The notes under the pieces were generated by a model. The model was not told the origin of the DNA. It saw nothing but the letters and a program-made list of their open reading frames with translations, and did not search any database. From Rhodobacterales bacterium (GTDB lineage: Bacteria; Pseudomonadota; Alphaproteobacteria; Rhodobacterales; Rhodobacteraceae): DNA of 64,000 nucleotides. The stretch lies in NCBI GenBank assembly GCA_026400355.1, contig JAPLPE010000036.1, positions 1 through 64,000 on the forward strand, read 5' to 3'. The stretch's first letter is position 1. Every line of letters begins with the position of its first letter. Position numbers and translations under genes: made by a program. Positions 17,573 through 25,652 of this stretch are shown here, one piece after another.

Positions 17573-18657
17573 GACACCACCCGCAATCCCGGCGCCCGCG
17601 CCTCGACCCGTGGATGCGTCAGATAGGGATCACCCGCCACCGCAGCCTGACTCTCGACCACGACGAAACGCCCGTTGCGGACCTGCGCGATCAACACGGG
17701 CAGCGTCGTATGATGCGTCTGTCGATCGATGATTCCACCCGCTCCATGTCCCAGAAGCTTCGCCAGCGGCTCCAGCTCTGCCCCCGGGCGTCCGTTCAGC
17801 AACCGAGCCAGTTCCCGGACTGCCGCAAAGGCCGCAGCCTCGTGCGAACTGCCAAACTTGCCAGCCCCGGCCCATCCCGTCTTTGCCCCCCGAAAGTAAG
17901 GCCCGGCCGCGATCAGCCCCTCGCTCTCGTCCCCCATCGCGGGCATTTCGCATTCCGTCATGTTGCAAGACAGAACAGGGCAGGCCCCGGGAGTGAACCG
18001 CGCGTCTGTCCGGCCCAGATCACGATAGGCTGCCAGAAACGCATAGGATGAAGGCCCGATCAGCGAATTAAGGATAAAGTCCGGTGCCGTCGCCCGGATC
18101 TCCTCGATCATCCGCCCCACATCCCGTGTCCCGATAGGAAGATAACGCTCGCCCAGCACTTGCCCACCCGCCGTGACGATCGTCTCTCGCGCCAGCCGGT
18201 TCATCTCCCAGCCCCAGATGTAGTTTGATCCACTCAGGAACGCCCGCCGCCCATAGGCCGGGAACACCCAGTCCAGCAGCGGCAGCAGATGCTGGTTCGG
18301 GCAGGCATGGGTGTAGACGACATGATCCGACGCTTCGAACCCCTCATAGGGCACCGCATACCACAATGTGCCGCCCGCATTCTCGAGCGTCGGGATCACC
18401 TCCTTGCGGCTCCATGATGTGACACAACCCACTACATGCCGCGCTGCCGTCTGCCGCAGGATTTCGTCACACAAAGGCGCGTACAGATCGACGTTCCCAC
18501 CGGGATCACGCTCCACCGGGACAAGGGACAGGTCCATCTCTGGGTCAGCATTGACTGCCGCAATCGCTGCCAGCGCACCGGTCCGGCATGCCTCCGAAAT
18601 CAGGGCATAGCTCCCCGACCGCGAGTACAAAAGACCGATCTCGATACGCCGCCGCAT
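17569..18657 (-). CDS. amiC: AmiC-like amide sensor (cytoplasmic type I periplasmic-binding fold)
   Basis: A 362-residue protein with the two-lobed Leu/Ile/Val-binding fold of AmiC and the urea/amide receptors. There is no signal peptide (it begins MRRRIEIGLLYSRSGSYALI), so it stays in the cytoplasm as AmiC does, acting as a ligand-sensitive partner of the ANTAR protein rather than as a transport receptor. Typical features are the GxYALISEA start of lobe one and PFEGFEAS-like YEGFEASDHVVYTHACPNQH. It is the first gene of the operon. The ribosome site GAGGG lies directly after the U-tract of the leader terminator, so termination and initiation are tightly linked. Confidence 0.85.
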   Translation of the reverse strand: MRRRIEIGLLYSRSGSYALISEACRTGALAAIAAVNADPEMDLSLVPVERDPGGNVDLYAPLCDEILRQTAARHVVGCVTSWSRKEVIPTLENAGGTLWYAVPYEGFEASDHVVYTHACPNQHLLPLLDWVFPAYGRRAFLSGSNYIWGWEMNRLARETIVTAGGQVLGERYLPIGTRDVGRMIEEIRATAPDFILNSLIGPSSYAFLAAYRDLGRTDARFTPGACPVLSCNMTECEMPAMGDESEGLIAAGPYFRGAKTGWAGAGKFGSSHEAAAFAAVRELARLLNGRPGAELEPLAKLLGHGAGGIIDRQTHHTTLPVLIAQVRNGRFVVVESQAAVAGDPYLTHPRVEARAPGLRVVS

Positions 18658-18670
18658 GGTCCCTCAAAAC

Positions 18671-18713
18671 AAAAAACCCGCAGTCCGACAGCAGTTTGCT
18701 GAAAGGACGCGGG
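18671..18713 (-). terminator. Intrinsic terminator in the leader of the AmiC/AmiR operon
   Basis: On the minus strand a long hairpin (gcggg/cccgc at 18709-18713 and 18677-18681, ggac/gtcc at 18705-18708 and 18683-18686, and an inner cagca/tgctg helix at 18697-18701 and 18689-18693) is followed by six U residues at 18671-18676. It lies only about 14 bases before the start codon. This is an attenuator rather than the end of a gene: the next gene encodes the sensor of an ANTAR system. Confidence 0.8.
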
Positions 18714-18727
18714 GCAAAGCTGCCGAC

Positions 18728-18776
18728 CGGGAGAATCCGAATGTTAGCATGACGCTGCCGCGTGGTGCCTCTCCCG
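18728..18776 (-). promoter_or_regulatory. Leader inverted repeat upstream of the attenuator
   Basis: The 7-base arms cgggaga (18728-18734) and tctcccg (18770-18776) can pair around a 35-base interior in the leader RNA just upstream of the terminator. A short hairpin (ggca/tgcc) lies between this element and the terminator. They are candidates for the ANTAR-binding structure, but the canonical paired hexaloops with A at position 1 and G at position 4 were not clearly found. Confidence 0.4.
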
Positions 18777-18967
18777 TCAAGTGTTACAGGGCCTTGCCGC
18801 CAATTGTTCGCTGCCAGCCAAGGCAGATGATCAACAAATCAGCAGACTCGAAGCCGATGCAACCCGTCGTTGCTCCCTGCAAAGCCTGCCATGGCCATTT
18901 ACCCCCGGTTCGCCTCACGCAGGCCCCCGTCCAATGCCGAACCTCCCGGGCTGTCATGAAAGGTTCA

Positions 18968-18995
18968 TTGGTCAGATCATGATATTTCCTATAAT
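18968..18995 (+). promoter_or_regulatory. Promoter of the arsenate operon
   Basis: A perfect -10 hexamer TATAAT at 18990-18995 is preceded, after 16 bp, by TTGGTC at 18968-18973. The predicted transcription start falls at about 19001-19004, that is at or one or two bases before the ATG at 19004. The mRNA would therefore be leaderless or nearly so. Confidence 0.65.
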
Positions 18996-19005
18996 CAGGA
19001 AATAT
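18982..19005 (+). promoter_or_regulatory. Candidate ArsR operator overlapping -10 box and start codon
   Basis: A perfect inverted repeat with 9-bp arms atatttcct (18982-18990) and aggaaatat (18997-19005) around a 6-bp centre. It covers the -10 element and includes the first two bases of the start codon. A dimeric ArsR-type repressor bound here would block RNA polymerase. Binding is inference from position and symmetry. Confidence 0.7.
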
Positions 19006-19852
19006 GAAACAGAATCGCGCCGCCCTCGCCTTTGCCACACTCGGCCACCCCGGCCGACTTGCGGTGCTGCGTCTGCTGATGCGCTTTGCCCCCCAAGGCG
19101 CCCGCCCGACCGAGATTGCGGCGGCTCTGGGTCTGAAACAGAACACGCTTTCCCATCATCTCGCCGACCTGACCGACTGCGGTCTGGTCAGGGTCGAACG
19201 TCGCGGCCGGTCACTCTTCTACACTGTCGATCTCGCAATGACCGAAGACCTCATCGGCTATCTCGCCCTCGATGTCGGGCGCGGTCGCCCCGACCTCTTG
19301 TCCCCTCTGCTTGCCTCCACAAAGGAAGTCCTTGCTATGTCCGACACCGATTTCGACGTGCTGTTCATCTGCTCCGGCAACTCTGCCCGCTCCATCTTTG
19401 CCGAGGCGCTGCTCCGGGATCTGGGCCAAGGCAAGTTCCAGTCCTTCTCCGCCGGAACAAGGCCCAACTCGGAACTCAACCCCTTCGCACTTGATGTTCT
19501 CGAACGCAACGGCCACGATGTTTCGGGCCTGCGGTCCAAACATATCTCGATCTTCCAGCAGCCTGGTGCACCAGTGATGGATTTCGTCTTCACCGTCTGT
19601 GATACCGCTGCCGCCGAAGAATGCCCACCCTGGTCCGGCCAGCCGATCACGGGTCATTGGGGCCTGCCCGACCCGGTCAAGGCTACCGGCACCGATGCCG
19701 AAAAGGCCCTCGTCTTTGCCCAGACCTACGGCACGCTGCGCCGCCGTATCGCCGCCTTTGTTGAACTGCCTTTCGATACGTTGGGGCGCATCGCCCTTCA
19801 GGCCCGCGTCGATCAGATTGGCGCACATGACGCAACTCCGGCTCAGGGATAA
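19004..19852 (+). CDS. ArsR-ArsC fusion: winged-helix regulator joined to thioredoxin-type arsenate reductase
   Basis: A 282-residue two-domain protein. Residues ~1-105 are an ArsR-family winged helix ([13 protein letters not shown], recognition helix [19 protein letters not shown]). Residues ~115-250 are a low-molecular-weight phosphatase fold as in thioredoxin-coupled ArsC: P-loop Cys123 to Arg129 (CSGNSAR), a redox pair Cys189/Cys197 (CDTAAAEEC) and the acid loop GLPDP. The regulator half has only one Cys (Cys59), so the usual arsenite-binding Cys cluster is absent. It leads an operon with GAPDH (5 bp downstream) and ArsJ. It probably represses its own promoter; the reductase half may give arsenite or take part in sensing. 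Confidence 0.9.
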   Translation: MKQNRAALAFATLGHPGRLAVLRLLMRFAPQGARPTEIAAALGLKQNTLSHHLADLTDCGLVRVERRGRSLFYTVDLAMTEDLIGYLALDVGRGRPDLLSPLLASTKEVLAMSDTDFDVLFICSGNSARSIFAEALLRDLGQGKFQSFSAGTRPNSELNPFALDVLERNGHDVSGLRSKHISIFQQPGAPVMDFVFTVCDTAAAEECPPWSGQPITGHWGLPDPVKATGTDAEKALVFAQTYGTLRRRIAAFVELPFDTLGRIALQARVDQIGAHDATPAQG

Positions 19853-19857
19853 ACGCC

Positions 19858-20868
19858 ATGCCCCGCATCGCCCTCAACGGCCTTGGCCGGATCGGCAAAC
19901 TTGCCCTGCGCGACCTTATCACCAACGGTGCGGGGGGTGAGATCGTCCTGATCAATGATTCCTCGGGCGACCCCGAACAGCACGCATTGCTGATGGAGTT
20001 CGACTCGGTCCATGGCCGATGGAACGCTGAAATCGCCTATGGTCCGGACAGCCTCACACTGAACGGCAAACAGATCCGCCTGACCCAAGAAAAGACGATC
20101 GAGACGCTGCCGCTCGCCGAACTTGGCGCCGATCTCGTCATCGACTGCACCGGCGTGTTCAAGACCGCCGCCAAGATCGCGCCTTACTATGCCGCCGGCG
20201 CACGCAAGGTCGTGGTCTCCGCTCCGGTCAAGGACGGAGGCGCGCTCAACCTTGTTTATGGCGTGAACCATCACCTTTATGATCCTGCCACGCATCACCT
20301 TATCACGGCGGCCTCCTGCACGACCAACTGCCTCGCCCCCATCGTCAAGGTGATCCACGAAGGCATCGGTATCCGGCACGGGTCGATCACCACGATCCAT
20401 GACGTCACCAACACCCAGACCATCGTGGACCGCCCGGCTAAGGACATCCGCCGCGCCCGCTCTGCGCTGCTCAACCTGATCCCGACGACGACAGGTTCGG
20501 CCACGGCGATCACACTCATCTACCCCGAACTCAAGGGCCGCCTGAACGGCCATGCCGTCCGCGTGCCGCTCCTGAACGCCTCCCTCACAGATTGCGTGTT
20601 CGAGGTCGCCCGCGAAACAACTATTGAAGAGGTCAACAACCTCTTCCGGATCGCCGCCGCTGGCCCGCTCAAAGGTATCCTCGGCTACGAAACCCGGGCG
20701 CTCGTGTCGTCCGACTACGCCAACGATCCCCGGTCCTCGGTCGTGGACGCGCAATCGACGATGGTCGTCAACGGAACCCAGGTCAAAATCTATACCTGGT
20801 ACGACAACGAATGGGGGTATGCCTGCCGTCTGGCCGACATCACCCGCATGGTCACAGGCGCAATGTGA
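19858..20868 (+). CDS. ArsJ-associated glyceraldehyde-3-phosphate dehydrogenase
   Basis: A 336-residue GAPDH. NAD-binding GxGRIG is seen at NGLGRIGKL, and the catalytic Cys154 is in [11 protein letters not shown]; the following His lies in the [12 protein letters not shown] region. In arsenate cassettes of this kind a dedicated GAPDH uses arsenate instead of phosphate to form 1-arseno-3-phosphoglycerate, which ArsJ exports. The linkage here supports that role rather than central glycolysis: it follows the ArsR-ArsC gene by 5 bp, and its stop codon overlaps the GTG start of ArsJ. Confidence 0.92.
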   Translation: MPRIALNGLGRIGKLALRDLITNGAGGEIVLINDSSGDPEQHALLMEFDSVHGRWNAEIAYGPDSLTLNGKQIRLTQEKTIETLPLAELGADLVIDCTGVFKTAAKIAPYYAAGARKVVVSAPVKDGGALNLVYGVNHHLYDPATHHLITAASCTTNCLAPIVKVIHEGIGIRHGSITTIHDVTNTQTIVDRPAKDIRRARSALLNLIPTTTGSATAITLIYPELKGRLNGHAVRVPLLNASLTDCVFEVARETTIEEVNNLFRIAAAGPLKGILGYETRALVSSDYANDPRSSVVDAQSTMVVNGTQVKIYTWYDNEWGYACRLADITRMVTGAM

Positions 20869-22106
20869 CCTCCGCCCCCCCCAATCCGTTGCGGGCCTAT
20901 GCCGCTGTCACGGCGGCCTACTGGGCCTTCATGCTGTCGGATGGCGCGCTGCGGATGCTGGTGCTGCTGCATTTCAACGGACTGGGCTTCACCCCGATCC
21001 AACTTGCATGGCTGTTCCTCCTATACGAACTCGCCGGGATCGTGACGAATCTCTATGCCGGATGGCTCGCCGCCCGGTTCGGTCTCGCCGCCACGCTCTA
21101 TGCCGGCCTTGCGCTGCAGATCGGCGCGTTGACCGCCCTCACCCAACTCGATCCGGCGTGGAGCGCTGTTGCCTCGGTTTCTTTCGTCATGGCCGTTCAG
21201 GGCCTGTCCGGGGTGGCGAAAGACCTTGCCAAGATGTCCTCCAAATCTGCCGTGAAGCTTCTGGCACCCGATGGCGACGGCACACTCTTCCGCTGGGTCG
21301 CGGCGCTCACCGGGTCCAAGAATGCGGTCAAGGGGTTAGGGTTCTTTCTCGGTGCCGTGATGCTCGGTCTCTGGGGGTTCGATGCGGCAATCTGGGGGAT
21401 GGCGGCAGTTCTTCTTGTCATCCTGATCGCCGTCATCCTGTTCCTGCCAGCTGGACTTCCCGCCAAGGACAAAGGGGCAAGATTCTCAGGTTGGCGGTCC
21501 CCTGATTCCCGCGTGAACCGCCTCAGCCTCGCCCGTCTTTTCCTGTTCGGTGCGCGCGATGTTTGGTTCGTCGTTGGCGTGCCTGTCTATTTCCAGTTGG
21601 TCCTTTCCGACGGCACGCCCGAAGGCCGCCGCTGGGCCTTCTTCGTCATCGGCAGCTTCCTCGCGATCTGGATCATTCTCTACGGTGCCGTTCAGGCCGC
21701 CGCGCCCCGCATCATCGGCACCACCGGGCCGGACATCATCACCAAGGCCATACGCTGGGCGGCCTTCCTTGTCCCGATCCCCTTAGTCCTCGCCGCAGCC
21801 GCCTTCTTTGCCGCTGCGCCCGCAGACTGGCTGACAGCGACGCTGATCGTGGGCCTCATATTGTTCGGCTTTGTCTTTGCCATCAATTCGTCAGTCCATT
21901 CCTTCCTGATCCTTGCTTTCGGCGACCCCAGCCGGATCTCCCGCGACGTGGGCTTTTACTACATGTCCAACGCCGCTGGCCGCCTCCTCGGAACACTGCT
22001 GTCCGGCCTCAGCTATCAGATTGGTGGCCTGCCACTTTGTCTGGCCACGGCCGGGATCATGGCCGCACTATCATGGCTCGCCATGCGTCGGCTCCGCACG
22101 GCCTGA
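20865..22106 (+). CDS. arsJ: ArsJ, organoarsenical (1-arseno-3-phosphoglycerate) efflux MFS protein
   Basis: A 413-residue major facilitator with about 11-12 hydrophobic segments, beginning [25 protein letters not shown], which matches the ArsJ N-terminus. The open frame begins at 20811 inside the GAPDH gene, but those codons are a shadow; the GTG at 20865 overlaps the GAPDH TGA (gtga) and is the likely start, giving translational coupling. Motif A-like [19 protein letters not shown] and the loop [19 protein letters not shown] are visible. It would pump out the unstable arsenylated sugar acid made by the GAPDH, so arsenate is removed without a separate arsenite pump. Confidence 0.9.
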   Translation: MTSAPPNPLRAYAAVTAAYWAFMLSDGALRMLVLLHFNGLGFTPIQLAWLFLLYELAGIVTNLYAGWLAARFGLAATLYAGLALQIGALTALTQLDPAWSAVASVSFVMAVQGLSGVAKDLAKMSSKSAVKLLAPDGDGTLFRWVAALTGSKNAVKGLGFFLGAVMLGLWGFDAAIWGMAAVLLVILIAVILFLPAGLPAKDKGARFSGWRSPDSRVNRLSLARLFLFGARDVWFVVGVPVYFQLVLSDGTPEGRRWAFFVIGSFLAIWIILYGAVQAAAPRIIGTTGPDIITKAIRWAAFLVPIPLVLAAAAFFAAAPADWLTATLIVGLILFGFVFAINSSVHSFLILAFGDPSRISRDVGFYYMSNAAGRLLGTLLSGLSYQIGGLPLCLATAGIMAALSWLAMRRLRTA

Positions 22107-22250
22107 AGCATCGCGCCGCCTGGGGCCCACAACATTACAGAGACAGTCTGCGTCCGCGGTCTGGATCAGGCTTTGGGCGTGCGACTGAAAGACGCATCTG
22201 ACCCCTGGGGACCCGCAACCAATTCGATATATGCCCTTGGTCCCAGGAAT

Positions 22251-22436
22251 CGCAACCGCGACGGCCTGCTGAGGCGGCGTCAACGTCGTCTGAAGCTTGG
22301 GCGGCGTGTGGCTCCGGTCATGTACTTCGTCCAGACTGCGCCATTTCCAGACCGTCTGCTCACTGATGCCATAGCGCTCCGCCGCCATCCGTGCCGGTTT
22401 CGTGCTTGCCTGGATCACGGCCCGGATCATCGGCAT
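22251..22436 (-). pseudogene. IS481-family transposase N-terminal fragment
   Basis: From ATG 22436 (ribosome site aaggaggcgacgac) about 60 codons encode a helix-turn-helix segment (ARMAAERYGISEQTVWKWRS followed by DRSHTPPKLQTTLTP) that is characteristic of the start of IS481-type transposases. After about 22251 the similarity stops and no integrase catalytic core follows. The element is truncated on its 3' side within 22107-22250. Confidence 0.75.
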
Positions 22437-22468
22437 TGTCGTCGCCTCCTTGTGCAATGAGATGAGCA

Positions 22469-22741
22469 TCCTTCCACCCCCTCCCGAACCTCGCGCAAGA
22501 TCGGCCTTGCCTTGAACAGGACAAAGCGGCGACCCACCACACCTTCGTCGAGAAAACGCTCTTGCCATCGCCGGACGGTGGGCTTGGACGTTTGGGCGCC
22601 CCGCATGATCTCGCCGGTGCGGCACCCATCCGCCGTCGCAAGAACGATCTTGGCCCGCCAGACGATCTTCCCGGGCGCTTTACGGTTGGCGCGCAGCGCT
22701 TCCAGCTGTGCGCGGTCGGCGGTGCCAATGTAGAGGGACAT
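22469..22741 (-). pseudogene. IS630-family transposase N-terminal fragment
   Basis: About 90 codons from ATG 22741 encode the two-helix DNA-binding head of an IS630-like transposase (ANRKAPGKIVWRAKIVLATA, then TSKPTVRRWQERFLDEGV). The frame then runs into the start of the IS481 fragment and the DDE catalytic domain is missing. This suggests that an IS481-type element landed in, or recombined with, the IS630-type element, followed by deletion. Confidence 0.75.
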
Positions 22742-22828
22742 GTCATCACGTCTCATGCCCCCACAATGACAAGTCCCAAAACAGTCGGGACTCCTCTGTC
22801 AGGCGGGCAACAAAAGCAACTTTGACTG

Positions 22829-22955
22829 TCAGGGAGCTTGGGCCGGCCATTCCTGCCGGTTCTTGCAGAGCGCTTTTGCAATAGTGACGAACTTTCTGGT
22901 GACCGCTGTGATGATGACCTTCTGTGGTATTGCTGCCTTGCGGAGGCTCTCAGGC
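22829..22955 (-). pseudogene. IS110-family transposase C-terminal fragment
   Basis: A minus-strand frame ending at the TGA at 22829-22831 reads LRKAAIPQKVIITAVTRKF, then TIAKALCKNRQEW. This is the conserved C-terminal tail of IS110/IS116/IS902-type transposases (the K-V-A-x-x-A-v-x-R-K-L pattern). It is too short for the standard ORF cut-off and is preceded by an in-frame stop, so only about 40 codons remain. Confidence 0.6.
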
Positions 22956-23232
22956 TTGGGTCATGATGCGCTGCAACCAGGGAGTGCTGCTTGGAGCATC
23001 ACTTGCTTCGGCGTACGGCGAAGAAGAACGCTTATGGGCAAAATGGCGATTGGAAGAAATCCCAGAAGCGTGATCGTCGATGAAAGGCGGGCCCCAAAGT
23101 CAGGCGATTGCTGCGGATGCCCCAGACTGTCAGGCAATGGCCAAGAAACAGCCAGCTTTCGACACGAAGGGCTCCCGGACGACTTTCGAGACGATGACGA
23201 ATACGGCGTCCATCGCTGCAATCGGTCGGGTG
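22956..23232. other. Unassigned remnant DNA next to the IS fragments
   Basis: Open frames here (for example on the plus strand from 22863 to 23393 and the minus strand 22961-23221) overlap known genes or IS debris and show no recognisable domain. The stretch is probably decayed mobile-element sequence between the IS110 tail and fcl. No inverted repeat or target duplication could be assigned. Confidence 0.45.
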
Positions 23233-24204
23233 TCAGACTTGCCGTAGGCCAGTCACATGAGTGCGGAACCAGTCGTAGGTTCCGGCGATCCCGTCCTTTA
23301 GCGCGACCCGCGCCGTCCAGCCCATCGCTGACAGCCGGGACACATCCATTAGCTTGCGCGGTGTGCCATCCGGTTTGGTCGCGTCGAAACTGACTCGGCC
23401 TTTGAAACCGGTCACTTCGGCAATCAGATGGGCCAGTTGCGCGATGGTCACATCGACACCCGTGCCCACGTTGATTTGGCTCAGCATTGGTTGGGTGTTG
23501 GCGTCATAGGTTTCCCGGTCAAGGTCCATGACGAAAAGGCTCGCCTCGGCCATGTCATCCACATGCAGGAATTCGCGCATCGGTTTGCCCGAACCCCAGA
23601 TGACGACCTCGTCACTGCCCTGATCCGCCGCTTCGTGAAAACGGCGCATCAGGGCGGGCATGACGTGGGAATGTTCCGGATGGAAATTGTCGCCGGGCCC
23701 GTAAAGGTTCGTCGGCATGACCGACCGGTAGTCGCGCCCGTGCTGCCGGTTGAAGCTTTCGCAGAGCTTGATGCCGGCGATCTTGGCGATTGCATAGGGT
23801 TCGTTCGTGGGCTCGAGCGTGCCGGTCAGCAGCGCATCTTCGGCCATCGGCTGGGGGGCAAGGCGCGGATAGATGCAGGAGGAACCGAAAAACAGCAGGC
23901 GCTGCACACCCGCTGCATGGGCCTGTCCTATCACGTTGGTCTGAATCAGCAGGTTGTCGTGGATGAAGTCCGCTGGATAGGTGTTGTTGGCGAGGATGCC
24001 GCCCACCCTGGCCGCCGCCAGGACCACCACATCGGGCCGCTCGGTTGCCATGAAGGCACGTACCGCCGCCTGACTGGTCAGATCGAGCTCTGCATGCGTC
24101 CGCGTGACCAGCGTCAGTTCTTCGCCTGTCGCCTGCCGCGCTTCAAGCCGCCGGAGGATTGCCCCGCCCACCATGCCCCGGTGCCCGGCAACATAGACCT
24201 TCAT
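23233..24204 (-). CDS. fcl: GDP-L-fucose synthase
   Basis: A 323-residue short-chain dehydrogenase/reductase of the extended type. The NADP motif is [14 protein letters not shown], the catalytic Tyr and Lys are in [14 protein letters not shown], and the Ser is in [10 protein letters not shown]. It converts GDP-4-keto-6-deoxymannose, made by the Gmd enzyme encoded 12 bp upstream, to GDP-L-fucose, a donor for surface polysaccharides. The 3' end lies directly against the IS graveyard, so the cluster boundary may have been created by insertion or deletion. Confidence 0.94.
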   Translation of the reverse strand: MKVYVAGHRGMVGGAILRRLEARQATGEELTLVTRTHAELDLTSQAAVRAFMATERPDVVVLAAARVGGILANNTYPADFIHDNLLIQTNVIGQAHAAGVQRLLFFGSSCIYPRLAPQPMAEDALLTGTLEPTNEPYAIAKIAGIKLCESFNRQHGRDYRSVMPTNLYGPGDNFHPEHSHVMPALMRRFHEAADQGSDEVVIWGSGKPMREFLHVDDMAEASLFVMDLDRETYDANTQPMLSQINVGTGVDVTIAQLAHLIAEVTGFKGRVSFDATKPDGTPRKLMDVSRLSAMGWTARVALKDGIAGTYDWFRTHVTGLRQV

Positions 24205-24216
24205 CAGAGCGCCCCT

Positions 24217-25341
24217 TCAGCCGTTTTCAACCGACACGGGCATTTCAAGCCCGTGGGTCTTGAGGATCGCATGACGCCGCGCGGCGCGCAGGTCTTCTGC
24301 GACCATTTCGGCGCACATGTCGCGGGCGGTGATGACCGATTCCCAGCCCAGTTTCTGTTTGGCCTTGGCCGGGTTGCCCAGAAGTGTTTCCACCTCAGCC
24401 GGGCGGAAATACCGTGGGTCGATCCGCATGATGACGTCGCCCGGCTTGACCGAGGGCGCCAGATCGCCTGTCACGCTCTCTACGACCGCCTTTTCCTCGA
24501 TATCTGTGCCTTCAAACCGCAGCATGATCCCCAGATCCTCGGCCGCCCAGGCGATGAACTGGCGCACGCTGTACTGCACGCCAGTTGCGATGACGTAATC
24601 CTCGGGTGTGTCCTGCTGCAGCATCATCCACTGCATGCGGACGTAGTCTTTGGCGTGGCCCCAGTCCCGCAGGCTGTCAATATTGCCCATGTAGAGGCAT
24701 GGCTCGAGACCCTGCGCGATGTTGGCTAGCCCCCGAGTGATCTTGCGGGTCACGAAAGTCTCGCCCCGGCGGGGGCTTTCGTGGTTGAACAGGATGCCAT
24801 TGCAGGCAAACATCCCATAGGCTTCGCGGTAGTTCACGCAGATCCAGTAGGCGTACATCTTGGCCACGGCATAGGGGCTTCGCGGATGGAACGGCGTCGC
24901 TTCGGTCTGGGGAGTTTCGCGGACAAGACCGTAGAGTTCGGAAGTGGACGCCTGATAAAAGCGCGTCTGCTTCTCCAGCCCCAGAAACCGGATCGCTTCG
25001 AGCAGGCGGAGCGTGCCGACCGCGTCGACATCTGCCGTGTATTCCGGCGCCTCGAAACTTACCGCGACATGGGACTGTGCGCCTAGGTTATAGACCTCGT
25101 CCGGCTGGACCTGTTGCAGGATGCGCGTCAGGTTCGACGTATCGGTCAGGTCGCCATAATGCAGTGTCAGGCGCGGGTTCGGATTGTGACGGTCCTGATA
25201 GATATGGTCAATCCGTCCGGTGTTGAACAGCGAGGCACGGCGTTTGATGCCGTGCACCTCGTACCCTTTTTCAAGGAGGAACTCGGCAAGGTAGGAGCCG
25301 TCCTGGCCCGTGATACCGGTGATGAGCGCAGTCTTGGTCAT
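24217..25341 (-). CDS. gmd: GDP-mannose 4,6-dehydratase
   Basis: A 374-residue extended SDR. The frame is open further upstream, but ATG 25341 ([20 protein letters not shown]) gives the standard N-terminus with the NADP motif GITGQDG. Catalytic motifs: STSELYG and [12 protein letters not shown]. It catalyses the first step of GDP-fucose synthesis. No other sugar-nucleotide or glycosyltransferase genes are linked, apart from fcl directly downstream, so the pair looks like an isolated two-gene module. Confidence 0.95.
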   Translation of the reverse strand: MTKTALITGITGQDGSYLAEFLLEKGYEVHGIKRRASLFNTGRIDHIYQDRHNPNPRLTLHYGDLTDTSNLTRILQQVQPDEVYNLGAQSHVAVSFEAPEYTADVDAVGTLRLLEAIRFLGLEKQTRFYQASTSELYGLVRETPQTEATPFHPRSPYAVAKMYAYWICVNYREAYGMFACNGILFNHESPRRGETFVTRKITRGLANIAQGLEPCLYMGNIDSLRDWGHAKDYVRMQWMMLQQDTPEDYVIATGVQYSVRQFIAWAAEDLGIMLRFEGTDIEEKAVVESVTGDLAPSVKPGDVIMRIDPRYFRPAEVETLLGNPAKAKQKLGWESVITARDMCAEMVAEDLRAARRHAILKTHGLEMPVSVENG

Positions 25342-25652
25342 GAGGGCTGGATCACTTCTGCAGATAATTGACAATCGTGGAAAGGGTCCTGATCTCGCTG
25401 GCGGGGAAAGCATTGATCCGGACCGAACGCAAGTCAGCATTATCGTCGCGGGATTTCGGATTCATGTTTGAAACGGACTTGCTACGATACCCGACAAGAC
25501 TGAATTCAGACCGGAATTGCCATATCTCCGTTTCTTGACCATGCCGGCCAAGTAGAGTGTCATGGTGTCATGCAGCAGAGGATCAACTTCGGTGAGCGCG
25601 CGGGTTCCCAGATGATCAGCGATTGCACGGAAAGACAACATGTAAGTCATCG
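25342..25652. other. Intergenic region upstream of gmd, with an unsupported small frame
   Basis: The 311-bp gap between gmd and the secreted amidase must contain the gmd promoter (minus strand). A 62-codon minus-strand frame at 25462-25650 is not a shadow of another gene, but I recognise no domain (it reads MTYMLSFRAIADHLG at its start). It could be a remnant or a chance frame. No terminator or tRNA is visible. Confidence 0.5.

Larger units (their letters stand above)
18658..19003. other. Divergent control region between the AmiC operon and the arsenate operon
   Basis: The 346-bp gap carries the leftward AmiC/AmiR leader (18660-18780) and, at its right end, the rightward promoter and operator of the arsenate cassette. 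The middle (about 18781-18960) shows no convincing open reading frame or RNA; its most likely content is the leftward promoter. TTGACG at 18775-18780 on the minus strand resembles a -35 box, but no good -10 at the right distance was found. Confidence 0.6.

Noticed and set aside
18775-18780. TTGACG as a -35 box of the AmiC operon
   Set aside because: No convincing -10 element lies 16-18 bp downstream, so the promoter was not called.
25462-25650. 62-codon minus-strand frame
   Set aside because: Not recognisable as any family; kept only as a note on the gap.
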